Part shown: positions 26,698 to 34,569 of the stretch, piece by piece
Numbering within the stretch: the stretch's first letter is position 1
Layout of the letters: the number at the start of each line of letters is the position of its first letter
Assembly: GCF_037201915.1 (NCBI RefSeq)
Contig: NZ_CP147505.1
Span: forward strand, 1,550,001 to 1,614,000
DNA: 64,000 nt
From: Haloplanus sp. CK5-1
GTDB taxonomy: Archaea > Halobacteriota > Halobacteria > Halobacteriales > Haloferacaceae
Direction: 5' to 3'
Made by a program: the position numbers and the translations under genes
The notes under the pieces: model-generated
What the model was told of the DNA's origin: nothing
Database searches by the model: none
What the model saw: only the letters and a program-made list of their open reading frames with translations

Positions 26698-27612
26698 TCA
26701 CACGACGCCCTCGAACTCGAATCGCGCGCCGCCACCGTCGGCTTCCGTGACCGTCATCGCCCAGCCGTGGGCCTCGGCGATGTCCTCGACGACGCTCAGG
26801 CCGACGCCGGTTCCGTCGTCGGCCGTCGAGTATCCGAATTCGAGGACCCGGTCGCGCTCCTCGGCCGGGATGCCGACGCCGTCGTCTTCGACGTAGAACC
26901 CCTCACCGTCCGGGAGCGCTCCGACGGTGACAGAGAGGTCGAGTGGGGTGTCGGCCTCGCCGGGAGCGACATGTTCCACACAGTTCCGAAAGGCGTTCTC
27001 GAACAACCGTTGGAGGCGGGTCGGATCGCCCTGCACCGTCAGGCCGGTGTCGATATCGACGGCCGCGCCGAGCGTCGGCACCTGTGCCCAGGCGTCGGTC
27101 GCCACCGCGTCGAGGCCGACCGGATCGTCGACGTCCTGGCCCGCGCGGGCGAGCGCCAACACGGCGTCGATGATCGACTCCATCCGGTCGTGTGAGGAGC
27201 CGATCTTGTCGATGGCCTCCGAATCGTACTCCTCGCGAGCGATATCTAGCCACCCGTTGGCGACGACGCTCCGTGACGTCCCTGAAACAGACCGTCAGTC
27301 CGGTCTCGGAGGGGTGGGGGTGACTTCGATCCACGCGTCGAGGGGACCGTAGCGCGCGTCGAACGAGACGGACTCCTGCGTGCGCACCGCTTCGCGATAC
27401 TTCGTCTCGAAGACCGAGTCGCGCGCTTGTGGCAGCAGGTCCCAGATGTTCCGGCCGACGAGTTCGTCGGCGGTGAACTCCTCGCTGACGGCGTCGTGGA
27501 CGGTCGATCGGGAACGGTCGTTCAGGTACGTGAACTCCCAGGACGTGTCGAGACCGAAGACACCGTCCATGATGCGGTCGAGCAGTCGCTCAGCGCAGTC
27601 GGCGTCCGGCAC
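26698..27612 (-). pseudogene. Decayed PAS-histidine kinase
   Basis: Three reading frames must be joined to recover a kinase. Residues from 27612 give a PAS domain (DGVFGLDTSWEFTYLND to AWIEVTPTP). A one-base shift near 27310 is needed to continue into ETGLTVCFRDVTERRR. Then the segment expected to hold the phospho-acceptor His (SHDLRNP block) is missing, and a further shift near 27257 leads to WLDIAREEYDSEAIDK, RMESIIDAVLALAR and an intact ATPase domain with ENAFRNCVEHV, DDGVGIPAEERD and GVGLSVV. The loss of the H box plus two frameshifts indicates a dead gene; the HATPase ORF (to 27183) could still be translated but could not work as a kinase. Confidence 0.8.
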
Positions 27613-27720
27613 GAACTGGTCTCCCGATCGACTCCGTCCGTCGTGTGTCTCCAGTCGTCATTCGTCCACGAGGAGGCGGACCACGATCAAAAAAACCAAG
27701 CCGGCGGTGGAACCGTCGAC

Positions 27721-28281
27721 TCACCCGGACGTGAGTTCGAACGATACCGACATCTGGTCGGAGGTACGGTGTAACTGGAGTTCGCCGATGGCGACGCTCG
27801 CGGTCAGTTCGCCGAGTGGCCAGTCGTCCGTTCGGAGGGTGACGGCGTCCTCCCAGGTGTAGAGCCCCGCCGAGTCGACGGTCCGGTCTCGCTCTCGGTT
27901 GCGGCGGACAACCAGTCCATCGGCGTTCGAGATGTCGATCCCTTCCTTGAGGTTGATCGTCCCCTCGGGGACGCGGAGGCGGTAGCGAAAGGCGACGACG
28001 GCGGGCTGGCCGCGGCGAACGGCGTCGACGCGGTTCGCCTCCAGGTCGCCGGGGGCGGCCCACTCGGAGACGAGGGCGACGTCGAGCAACTGTGGCTGGT
28101 ACCGCCGTTTCGGGGGTGTGACCGTCGGCTCGGGTGTCTCGGTCGACGCCGCCGTCGCCGTCGCCGCCGGTGTGTCGGTGGCCGGCGTCGAGGTCGGTTC
28201 GTCCGAGGGCCCCGCCGAGCCACATCCCGAGAGTCCGGCGAGACCGGCACCCGCGGCCGCCAGAAGCGTCCGTCGATCCAT
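27721..28281 (-). CDS. Tat lipoprotein of unknown function
   Basis: A 186-residue exported protein. The N-terminus MDRRTLLAAAGAGLAGLSGC has a twin-arginine-like start and a lipobox ending in Cys20, followed by a Thr/Ala/Pro-rich linker (to about residue 58) typical of haloarchaeal surface lipoproteins. The globular part is beta-rich (LLDVALVSEW, VVAFRYRLRVPEG, SVAIGELQLHRTS). I do not recognise the fold. The ATG at 28281 is chosen over the longer ORF because it gives the leader directly. Confidence 0.82.
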   Translation of the reverse strand: MDRRTLLAAAGAGLAGLSGCGSAGPSDEPTSTPATDTPAATATAASTETPEPTVTPPKRRYQPQLLDVALVSEWAAPGDLEANRVDAVRRGQPAVVAFRYRLRVPEGTINLKEGIDISNADGLVVRRNRERDRTVDSAGLYTWEDAVTLRTDDWPLGELTASVAIGELQLHRTSDQMSVSFELTSG

Positions 28282-28356
28282 GTGGTGTCGGCTCCGTGAG
28301 TGAGGCTCATAAGGTCGTCGCACGGTGTCAGGTCACGAACGAGACCCGTCGAGCGA

Positions 28357-28968
28357 TCAGCGGCGGGCCTCGGCGGTCGCGACTACCCGCTCACAGGCGC
28401 GCTCGGCGTCCCGTTCCACCGCCGCGGCGCGCCGGACCATCCCGTCAGCGAAGGCGGGGTCGGCCGAACGGTCGGCGTTGTGTCGGACGGTGAACGCAGT
28501 CGCCCGGACGGCCGCCCGAGCGAGGAACGCGCCGGTGACCGCGTCGGGGACGGCGACCGGGGTTCCGACCTCGGTCACGGTCGCCGCGTGGTCGAGGACG
28601 GCCGAACACGCCTCGGCGATCGCGAGGGGGACGCCCGTTGCTCGCTTGGCCTCGGGAGTCGCACCCGCACAGTCGGTGGGCTGGGCCGCAAGCAGCGTCG
28701 CGACCGCGTCGGCGTCGGAGTCGGCGAGCGCCAACAGTCGCCCCCGATACCACCGGAGGTCGTCGCGAATCGAGGGCAGGTCGGCCTCGGTCGTACCGTC
28801 TCGGGGTTCGCCGTTCCCGTGCGCGTCGAGGGTGTGGAGACAGACCATCTCACAGAGTGCCGCGCCGGTCGCGCCGACGACGGCCGCCGTCGTCCCGCCA
28901 GCGGGGGTAACGGACTCCGAGGCGACGGCCGACAGGAAGTCGTCGATCGAGTCGTCGGCGTAGGTCAC
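28357..28968 (-). CDS. Cyclodeaminase/cyclohydrolase (FTCD_C) family protein
   Basis: A 203-residue all-helical protein of the formiminotransferase-cyclodeaminase C-terminal family. Conserved features are the beginning IDDFLSAVASESVTPAGGTTAAVVGATGAAL (in two parts: SIDDFLSAVAS and PAGGTTAAVVG), the helix RDDLRWYRGRLLALADSDADAV, and PLAIAEACSAVLDHA. In folate metabolism this domain converts 5-formimino- or 5,10-methenyl-tetrahydrofolate; standalone forms act as methenyl-THF cyclohydrolases. FolD is also encoded in the window (48.6 kb), so a one-carbon role is plausible. Confidence 0.87.
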   Translation of the reverse strand: MTYADDSIDDFLSAVASESVTPAGGTTAAVVGATGAALCEMVCLHTLDAHGNGEPRDGTTEADLPSIRDDLRWYRGRLLALADSDADAVATLLAAQPTDCAGATPEAKRATGVPLAIAEACSAVLDHAATVTEVGTPVAVPDAVTGAFLARAAVRATAFTVRHNADRSADPAFADGMVRRAAAVERDAERACERVVATAEARR

Positions 28969-29073
28969 GGTAACGGGACGTGGACGCGTGTGCGTACAAA
29001 CCCTTTGCGCACCAGGAGGGTCGGTCGGCGGTGGACGGGAGTCGCTCCCGCCGTCGGATCGGTACCGGACGGC

Positions 29074-29574
29074 TCAGTCGATGCGGGAGAGCGCCAGCGA
29101 CTCGGCGGTGTCCGCCGTCGTCGGTTCCCGCTCCAGCAGTTCGATTTCGGAGACCCACTTGACGCTCTCCCAGCAGTCCCCGCCGTCGCCGGTCGGAACC
29201 AGCCGTGCTGGGCCGCCGTGGGCGGCCGGCAGCGGTTCGCCGTCGAGTTCGACCGCGAGGAGGGCATCGTGGAGGCGGTCGACGGGAAACGAACACGCGT
29301 AGTCGCCGTCCATGGCCCGGACGAGTCCGTACGCCGTATCCTCGGTGGGTGTGGCCCGGTCGAGGAGCACCCCGACCCGGATGCCACGCCACGCGAGGCC
29401 CTCGGCCGTCCAGCCGGCCTCGCAGTCGAAGTCCTCGTGGAACGGGTCGAGGGAGTACGTCGAGAGGTCGTCTCGCGTGAGCGTGAGCGGTCGGTCGACT
29501 GACCCGGTGACGTCGAGCGTCCACGCCTCGGGGTCGACGTCCGCCGGGATCGGATGGCGTTCGAGGTCGGTCAC
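29074..29574 (-). CDS. Sulfite-oxidase-fold molybdopterin oxidoreductase
   Basis: A 166-residue protein with the molybdopterin-binding fold of the sulfite oxidase/YedY family. The Mo-ligating cysteine is Cys51 in DFDCEAGW; other family blocks are WTLDVTGSVDRPLTLT, WRGIRVGVLLDRA, and AHGGPARLVP. I choose the GTG at 29574 as start, since GTTTTTACC (29593-29601 region, minus strand) is a TATA-like element about 25 bases upstream, giving a leaderless transcript; an ATG at 29640 is the alternative. There is no Tat leader, so it would be cytoplasmic. The substrate is not known. Confidence 0.85.
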   Translation of the reverse strand: MTDLERHPIPADVDPEAWTLDVTGSVDRPLTLTRDDLSTYSLDPFHEDFDCEAGWTAEGLAWRGIRVGVLLDRATPTEDTAYGLVRAMDGDYACSFPVDRLHDALLAVELDGEPLPAAHGGPARLVPTGDGGDCWESVKWVSEIELLEREPTTADTAESLALSRID

Positions 29575-29708
29575 GGTCGTCGTTCGGCACCGAGGGTAAA
29601 AACGGTTGAGACGAACCCGTTCCGGCGACCGGTCGCTCATACGGATTATTGTAAGTCATTACCGGTGAGTCGCCAAGGCAGTCCGGCGAACAGTTACAAC
29701 AAACCGTA

Positions 29709-30302
29709 TCAGATCGCCGTCGGGTCGACCCGCCGGCCGACCAGGACGAGACTCCCGACCAGTAACACGACGGCGGCGGGCAGGAGAAACTGGAACGCGG
29801 TCACGACGATGCCCGACGCCTGAACTCCCAGCGCGAAGAGGACGACGGGGCCACAGCAGGCCGTCCCCGAGAGGACCGCCGGAATCCCCGCGAGAACGCC
29901 CGACGAGGAGGTGCCGACCCCACAGGTCGAGGGCTGTCGCCACGCGAGATACGTCGTCCCGAGGTTCAGGCCGACGAGGGCGGCGACGCCGGTTCCCAAC
30001 ACGGTGTTGAGCGAGAAGAGGTAGGTTATCGGACCGACCGACACGCGGGCGACCGGCCTAAAGGAGAGCGGACCGAGCGCCGGACGGAAGAACGTCGCGA
30101 ACGCGTCGGAGACGACGGTCACGTCCACACCGCCGATTCCCGGCGCGAGGTGGCCGAGCGCGTACAGGTAGACCAGGAGGTAGCCAAGTCCCGTCGCGGC
30201 GGCGACGGCCGACGCGTCGCGACGGCGGAGGACGACCCTCGTGACCGTGAGCGTCCGAGAGACGGCGGCACCGACCCGGCTCCGACCGTCACGCGTAGAC
30301 AT
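29709..30302 (-). CDS. Multi-pass membrane protein with GTACCGP motif
   Basis: A 197-residue protein with about five hydrophobic segments (AAATGLGYLLVYLYAL, PITYLFSLNTVLG, VAALVGLNLGTTYLA, VLAGIPAVLSGTACCGPVVLF, FLLPAAVVLLVGSLVLVG). The central segment carries a vicinal Cys pair in TACCGP and an earlier single Cys in STCGVG. The SCCGP-like pattern recalls metal permeases and thiol-redox membrane proteins, but homology is not established. Its start overlaps the end of the DUF3179 lipoprotein gene by 14 bases, so the two are probably co-transcribed. Confidence 0.75.
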   Translation of the reverse strand: MSTRDGRSRVGAAVSRTLTVTRVVLRRRDASAVAAATGLGYLLVYLYALGHLAPGIGGVDVTVVSDAFATFFRPALGPLSFRPVARVSVGPITYLFSLNTVLGTGVAALVGLNLGTTYLAWRQPSTCGVGTSSSGVLAGIPAVLSGTACCGPVVLFALGVQASGIVVTAFQFLLPAAVVLLVGSLVLVGRRVDPTAI

Positions 30303-31395
30303 CGGTCTCCGGGTAGTAGCCGTGCCAGGCGAACCACATCGCGTCGAAGGTGTGGACCCTCGCGAGGGGGAGGTCGGCGGGGTCGTGCGACGACCCGTCG
30401 ACCGACACCCGTTCGCCGTCGCTCGCGACGGGTCGCCCGTCGGGGTTCAGGTAGACGTAGCCGGTGTCCAGATCGGAGTCGGCGACGGCGACGACGGGCG
30501 TCCCGCCAAGTTCGCCCGTCATCACTCCCCGTTCGAGGAGCGGTGCCTTGTCGAACGCCACGGCCCCGTCCGGGATCCGGGCACCGAGGACGACGTGCTT
30601 CCGGTCGAACCGGTCGTCCTCCGTCAACGTCCCGAACAGCGTCGTCCCGTTCTCGTAGTAGCCACGGGTAGGGTTGTACGAGCCGTACGGATCCCGGCCG
30701 TAGTTCTGCGCCGACCCGGTGTCCGTCGAGAGGACCGTCGTGTCGGGGTGTCGCTCCCGCCACAGACGCCAGGTCGTCCACACGAGGCCGAACTCCCGCA
30801 GCGAGTGGGTGCCGGGGGTCTCGTTCCACGGGCCGGGTATCGAGGTGGCGAGGATCTGTGGCCACCAGGTCTCCGTGGCGCGGTCGTACATCACGAGGTT
30901 GTTGTTGATCAGGCGACCGGAGACGCCGAAGGTCGTCTCGCCGCGTTCGAACCCCTGGACAGTCCCGGTGAGCGGACAGTACGTCACCGCGACCGGGCGG
31001 TCGCCGAGGTGGTCGTTGACTATCTCGTGACGGACCAAGATCTTCTGGGGGTAGGCTTTCACCACGTCGCCGTGGACGACGCCGAAGACGGGATCACCCG
31101 GGTTCAGGAAGTCGGCGTTGGCGCTCCCGACGAAGGTCGGGTCGTCGATCGAGGGGATGCCGTCCTTGGGCGGGCCTCCCGAGACGGCGTGGGCTCGGAG
31201 GTCGTCCCGGGCCATCGGCAACGGGAGCGTCCGATCCGCGGTCGGCACCACGTCCTCGACGGGGATCGACTCCTCGACGCCCGACCCGGTCGACGTCGAC
31301 GACGTGCCCCCGGCCCCGGGATCGGCGCTTCCCGTACACCCGGCGACGGCGCCGAGACCGGCCGCAGCGACGAACCGGCGTCGAGTGACTCTCAT
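30289..31395 (-). CDS. DUF3179 Tat lipoprotein
   Basis: A 368-residue exported protein. MRVTRRRFVAAAGLGAVAGC is a twin-arginine leader with lipobox Cys20. The mature part matches DUF3179: NPGDPVFGVVHG, AVTYCPLTGT, NNLVMYDRATETWWPQ, and C-terminal AMWFAWHGYYP. The Cys in YCPLTGT and the Trp-rich region are hallmarks; the family's activity is not established. It overlaps the downstream membrane protein gene by 14 bases. Confidence 0.9.
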   Translation of the reverse strand: MRVTRRRFVAAAGLGAVAGCTGSADPGAGGTSSTSTGSGVEESIPVEDVVPTADRTLPLPMARDDLRAHAVSGGPPKDGIPSIDDPTFVGSANADFLNPGDPVFGVVHGDVVKAYPQKILVRHEIVNDHLGDRPVAVTYCPLTGTVQGFERGETTFGVSGRLINNNLVMYDRATETWWPQILATSIPGPWNETPGTHSLREFGLVWTTWRLWRERHPDTTVLSTDTGSAQNYGRDPYGSYNPTRGYYENGTTLFGTLTEDDRFDRKHVVLGARIPDGAVAFDKAPLLERGVMTGELGGTPVVAVADSDLDTGYVYLNPDGRPVASDGERVSVDGSSHDPADLPLARVHTFDAMWFAWHGYYPETDVYA

Positions 31396-31523
31396 ACGTG
31401 AACTGCCGTGTCGGGGTGGATTAACCCTTGACCGGTCGTGTGGCGTTCACACACATACACACACCACACGGCGTGGCCGCCCTCGCGAGCGCGCTACGCC
31501 GAGTCGGGTCGTGGGCCGGGGGA

Positions 31524-32798
31524 TCAGAGCCGGTGGCCACACGCACAGTTGCCGATGCAGTACGTCGTCTCGGCCGATTCGGTCAGGCCGAGGCGGGCCA
31601 TCGCGAGCGAGATGTCGGACGCGGGGTCGCTCCGCGGTCGGACCCCCGCCGCCGTCGCCCCGTACGGTCTGGGGCCGACGTCGATCCGGTCGACGACCGC
31701 CCCACGTTCGTGGTCGATCACCGCTACCTCGTCGTTCGTCTGGATCGGGACGTACAGGGACGTCCGCGACGGTCCCCACGTCCCGACGAAGGCCGATCCG
31801 TCGAGGTCGAGTCGGTCGGCGACGGTCCCGGCTTCGAAGTCGACGACGGTGACGTCGTTCGATCCCGGCGTGAAGACGTACCCCCGGTCGGAGTTCGGGC
31901 CGATCTCGCTCGTCAGCGGTCGCTCACCGAGGCCGTCGGCGGCCGTCAGGCGAGCCGTCTCCTCGGGGACCGCCGGATCGCCGAGGTCCCAGAGGCTCTC
32001 GGTTCCGGCGTCACCCTCGTCGTGTTCGACGAGCAACGTCCGACCGTCCGGCGAGACGGTCGCCATCCACGGGCGTGCAGGTCCGTCCCCGACCGGTCCC
32101 ACGTCGATCTGTGTCTCGATTTCGAACGGGTCGATCCGGAGGACCGTCAGCGTGTCGCCGAAGATGTCGGGGACGTACGCGTACTCGCCGTCCGGGTGGA
32201 TCGTGACGTCACAGGGGCCGGGACCGTCCCGGTCCCCGTTGCCGCCCTCGGCCGCTCGGTCGAGTTCGGCGGTCACCTCGCCGAACCCGTCCGACGACGG
32301 ATCGGCGTCGATCCGGAACTGCGCGTGGGTCGGCTCTCTGGCGCTGACGACGACGTGAGCCCCGTCCGGCGTCCGTTCGAGCCAGTTGGCTCCCGACTCC
32401 GTCTCGACTGCCGCCGTCTCCGAGAGTGATCCGGCCGAGAGGCCGCGGACGCCCCGACCGACGTTGAGCCACAGCGACTCCTCGTGCGTGTCGACCAACT
32501 CCGGGGTGTACTGGTTCGACGGGAACGACGAGGAGAGGTCGACCGCCCGCGTGCCGACGAGTTCGTCGCGCTCCGGATCGATCAGGCTTACCGTCCCGTC
32601 ACCGGTGTTGAACACGAACACGGTCGCTCGGCGCGTCCGGGCGTCGGTACCGTCGTTCCCGCCGCCGGCACAGCCAGCGGTCGCCGCGGTGCCCGCGACG
32701 GCACCGGTCGCGAGCACTCGACGGCGAGATACGCCGCCGGGCGCGTCCGTGTCGTCGTCGGCGTTTGGGTAGAGCATCGAAGCCCTGTCCTGGCCCAT
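31524..32798 (-). CDS. Tat-exported YVTN-type beta-propeller lipoprotein
   Basis: A 424-residue surface protein. SRRRVLATGAVAGTAATAGC (residues about 24-43) is a twin-arginine lipoprotein leader preceded by a short acidic N-terminus. The mature protein has repeated beta-propeller blades: VFNTGDGTVSLIDPERDELVG, CDVTIHPDGEYAYVPDIFGDTLTVL, WMATVSPDGRTLLVEHD, DRGYVFTPGSNDVTVVD, TSLYVPIQTNDEVAVIDHE. It ends in YCIGNCACGHRL, a compact Cys/His tail. A surface binding or redox-linked role is possible; the function is unknown. The ATG at 32798 is preferred because upstream residues are unlike a leader; 32777 is also possible. Confidence 0.82.
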   Translation of the reverse strand: MGQDRASMLYPNADDDTDAPGGVSRRRVLATGAVAGTAATAGCAGGGNDGTDARTRRATVFVFNTGDGTVSLIDPERDELVGTRAVDLSSSFPSNQYTPELVDTHEESLWLNVGRGVRGLSAGSLSETAAVETESGANWLERTPDGAHVVVSAREPTHAQFRIDADPSSDGFGEVTAELDRAAEGGNGDRDGPGPCDVTIHPDGEYAYVPDIFGDTLTVLRIDPFEIETQIDVGPVGDGPARPWMATVSPDGRTLLVEHDEGDAGTESLWDLGDPAVPEETARLTAADGLGERPLTSEIGPNSDRGYVFTPGSNDVTVVDFEAGTVADRLDLDGSAFVGTWGPSRTSLYVPIQTNDEVAVIDHERGAVVDRIDVGPRPYGATAAGVRPRSDPASDISLAMARLGLTESAETTYCIGNCACGHRL

Positions 32799-33026
32799 GG
32801 TGGGTAGCCGTTCGACCCCACAGTAGTAAGTGTCACCGGCGTGGCGGTCACCGGGCGTCGACGGGTCGTCCCGCCACGTCAGTCGCGGGGGTGAAACCAC
32901 CGGACTGCTCGGCGACGAGGCACCTATCCGGGATCGCGTCGTACCGAACGACAGGGCTATCCGGGACGGGAGTCGGCGGTGTGGTACGCTTCCTGACCAC
33001 CCGTCCTCCGGACTCGGTCGTCTGTT

Positions 33027-33467
33027 TCACCGGTCACTACCGGTTGCGTCGACTGCCCCGCCGTGACCGCGTCGTTCGGCTACCCAGCCACCGAAGCGCC
33101 CGGCGATCGAACCGAAGACAGCCAACGCGACCAACATGACGCCACCGACCGAGAGCACCATCACGCCTCCGACGATTCGGAACCACAGGGGGTTCGGGAC
33201 GGTCGGGACCGCCCAGAGGAGTTCGTGTAGCCCCCAGAGGGCCGGGAATCCACCGACGAGGCCGGCTCGGAGTCCGGTCGCAGTGCTCTTCCCGCCGCGT
33301 CGCTTGACCAAGTAGCCGGCGACCACGCTCCCCACGACGACCATTCCGAGTGTCATATCCTCCGGGGACCGCCACGCTTCGAGTGCGGTGAACGGCAGTG
33401 CGAGTACCCCTCCCACGAGGGCGTACTTCCACATCACGGTCGTTTGGAGGGGGCCGATTCGGACCAT
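33027..33467 (-). CDS. DUF5518-like membrane protein
   Basis: A 146-residue protein with about four hydrophobic segments (YALVGGVLALPFTALEAW, LGMVVVGSVVAGYLV, GLVGGFPALWGLHELLW, MVLSVGGVMLVALAVFGSI). The KRRGGKSTATGLRAGLVGG loop resembles haloarchaeal DUF5518 proteins. Function unknown. The start at 33467 (MVRIGPLQT) is chosen; ATG 33503 or 33605 would add a non-conserved extension. Confidence 0.65.
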   Translation of the reverse strand: MVRIGPLQTTVMWKYALVGGVLALPFTALEAWRSPEDMTLGMVVVGSVVAGYLVKRRGGKSTATGLRAGLVGGFPALWGLHELLWAVPTVPNPLWFRIVGGVMVLSVGGVMLVALAVFGSIAGRFGGWVAERRGHGGAVDATGSDR

Positions 33468-33564
33468 GGCCGACGCGTCCGCTCCCCTCGTGAAAAAGCC
33501 CATCACAGTGTTGCTGGATCGGATACGCACGTTCGTCTCGTCGTCTCGGTGGGGTGGTGCTACA

Positions 33565-33819
33565 CTACTCCCGGTAGAGAAGATAGAGGAGGTACAGACT
33601 CGCACCCGTTACGACCGTACCCGCGAGGGCGAACCCCACTGCTGCGGTGATCGGAACCGCGTACAGTGCAACCTGGATCAGTTGGAGACCGACCAACACG
33701 GCACATATCGAGAGCACCGTCCAGACGACGGTTCCCAGTAGCGTCCGGGTCGTTTCGGCGATCTCCTCGCGTACGATCGATCGGACCTTTCGTTCGTCGA
33801 GTTCGTCGGAGGGCGGCAT
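33565..33819 (-). CDS. Small two-helix membrane protein
   Basis: An 84-residue protein: a charged N-terminal helix (ELDERKVRSIVREEIAET) followed by two hydrophobic segments (TVVWTVLSICAVLVGLQLIQV and AAVGFALAGTVVTGASLYLL). The pattern, charged helix then membrane hairpin, is common among small haloarchaeal membrane proteins. The ORF running to 34467 is a shadow upstream of this ATG. Function unknown. Confidence 0.6.
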   Translation of the reverse strand: MPPSDELDERKVRSIVREEIAETTRTLLGTVVWTVLSICAVLVGLQLIQVALYAVPITAAVGFALAGTVVTGASLYLLYLLYRE

Positions 33820-34098
33820 ACCGGTACGTGTCGTCGCCGTGGACGAAAATAACCTGTCGACCGGCGGCGTCACCGCGTTAGCGAACACGTCTTCGGCGTG
33901 GTGCTTGATCCCATCTCCGCCGCCGAGACGGATCGAGGCAGACGGCCGATCGAGGTGCGTCTCGTCCCGCCCCTGCACCGACCGTCCTACCGACAGGTAG
34001 CCGGAACGATCGACCGGCCGCAGGTGCAACCGTGCCCGGTATCGGGGCCGATCGGGTGACGGGAACACTATTGATCGTGGGGACACTCCGGTTGGCCA

Positions 34099-34569
34099 AT
34101 GGCTCGAATCTGGGTGACTATCGGCACCCCTACCATGCCCGCGATTTTGAACCCGCTGACAGCGGCGTGTGACCGCGGATACGTCCCGGACGAGGTACTG
34201 GTTCTGTCGAATCCGGGGGTCGCCGAGTCGGTCGCGGATGCGACCGACCGGTTCGAGGTGATCGTCGATGCGTACGGGAACGACGCCGCTATCGCTACGC
34301 ACGATCTGGAAAACGAGACCGCTTTTCGGAAGATCATCGAGTTCTACCGGTCGACGATCGAGGCTGCACGGGAGGCTGACGACACGATCGCCGTCGACGT
34401 CACCCCCGGTCGGAAGTTCATGTCCGCCATCGCGTTCCAAGCAGGATTCAAATTCGACGCCGATCACGTCTTCTATTTTTACCGCAAATCTGGGGGCTAT
34501 TACGGACAGTTCTTCGCCGAGATCCCCCGAACGGCGACGGAACTGATCGATTTCAAGGAGGTGCTGTAA
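34099..34569 (+). CDS. CARF-like Rossmann-fold protein
   Basis: A 156-residue protein with an alternating strand/helix pattern. The first strand ARIWVTIGTP leads into a helix; the second strand is DEVLVLSNPG; a strand EVIVDAYG follows; and the last conserved block is IAVDVTPGRKFMSAIAFQAG (99-116), which resembles the D-x-T-x-G-x-K-x-M-S core of CARF domains that bind cyclic oligoadenylate. No other domain is attached. Its stop and the start of the PIN-like gene share one base (TAATG), so the two are coupled. I infer a sensor subunit for the nuclease next door. Alternatives are a general nucleotide-binding Rossmann protein without cyclic-nucleotide sensing. Confidence 0.65.
   Translation: MARIWVTIGTPTMPAILNPLTAACDRGYVPDEVLVLSNPGVAESVADATDRFEVIVDAYGNDAAIATHDLENETAFRKIIEFYRSTIEAAREADDTIAVDVTPGRKFMSAIAFQAGFKFDADHVFYFYRKSGGYYGQFFAEIPRTATELIDFKEVL

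Noticed and set aside
31444-31470. Simple CA-rich repeat between the DUF3179 and propeller genes
   Set aside because: Short, imperfect run of CACACA; no regulatory meaning can be shown.
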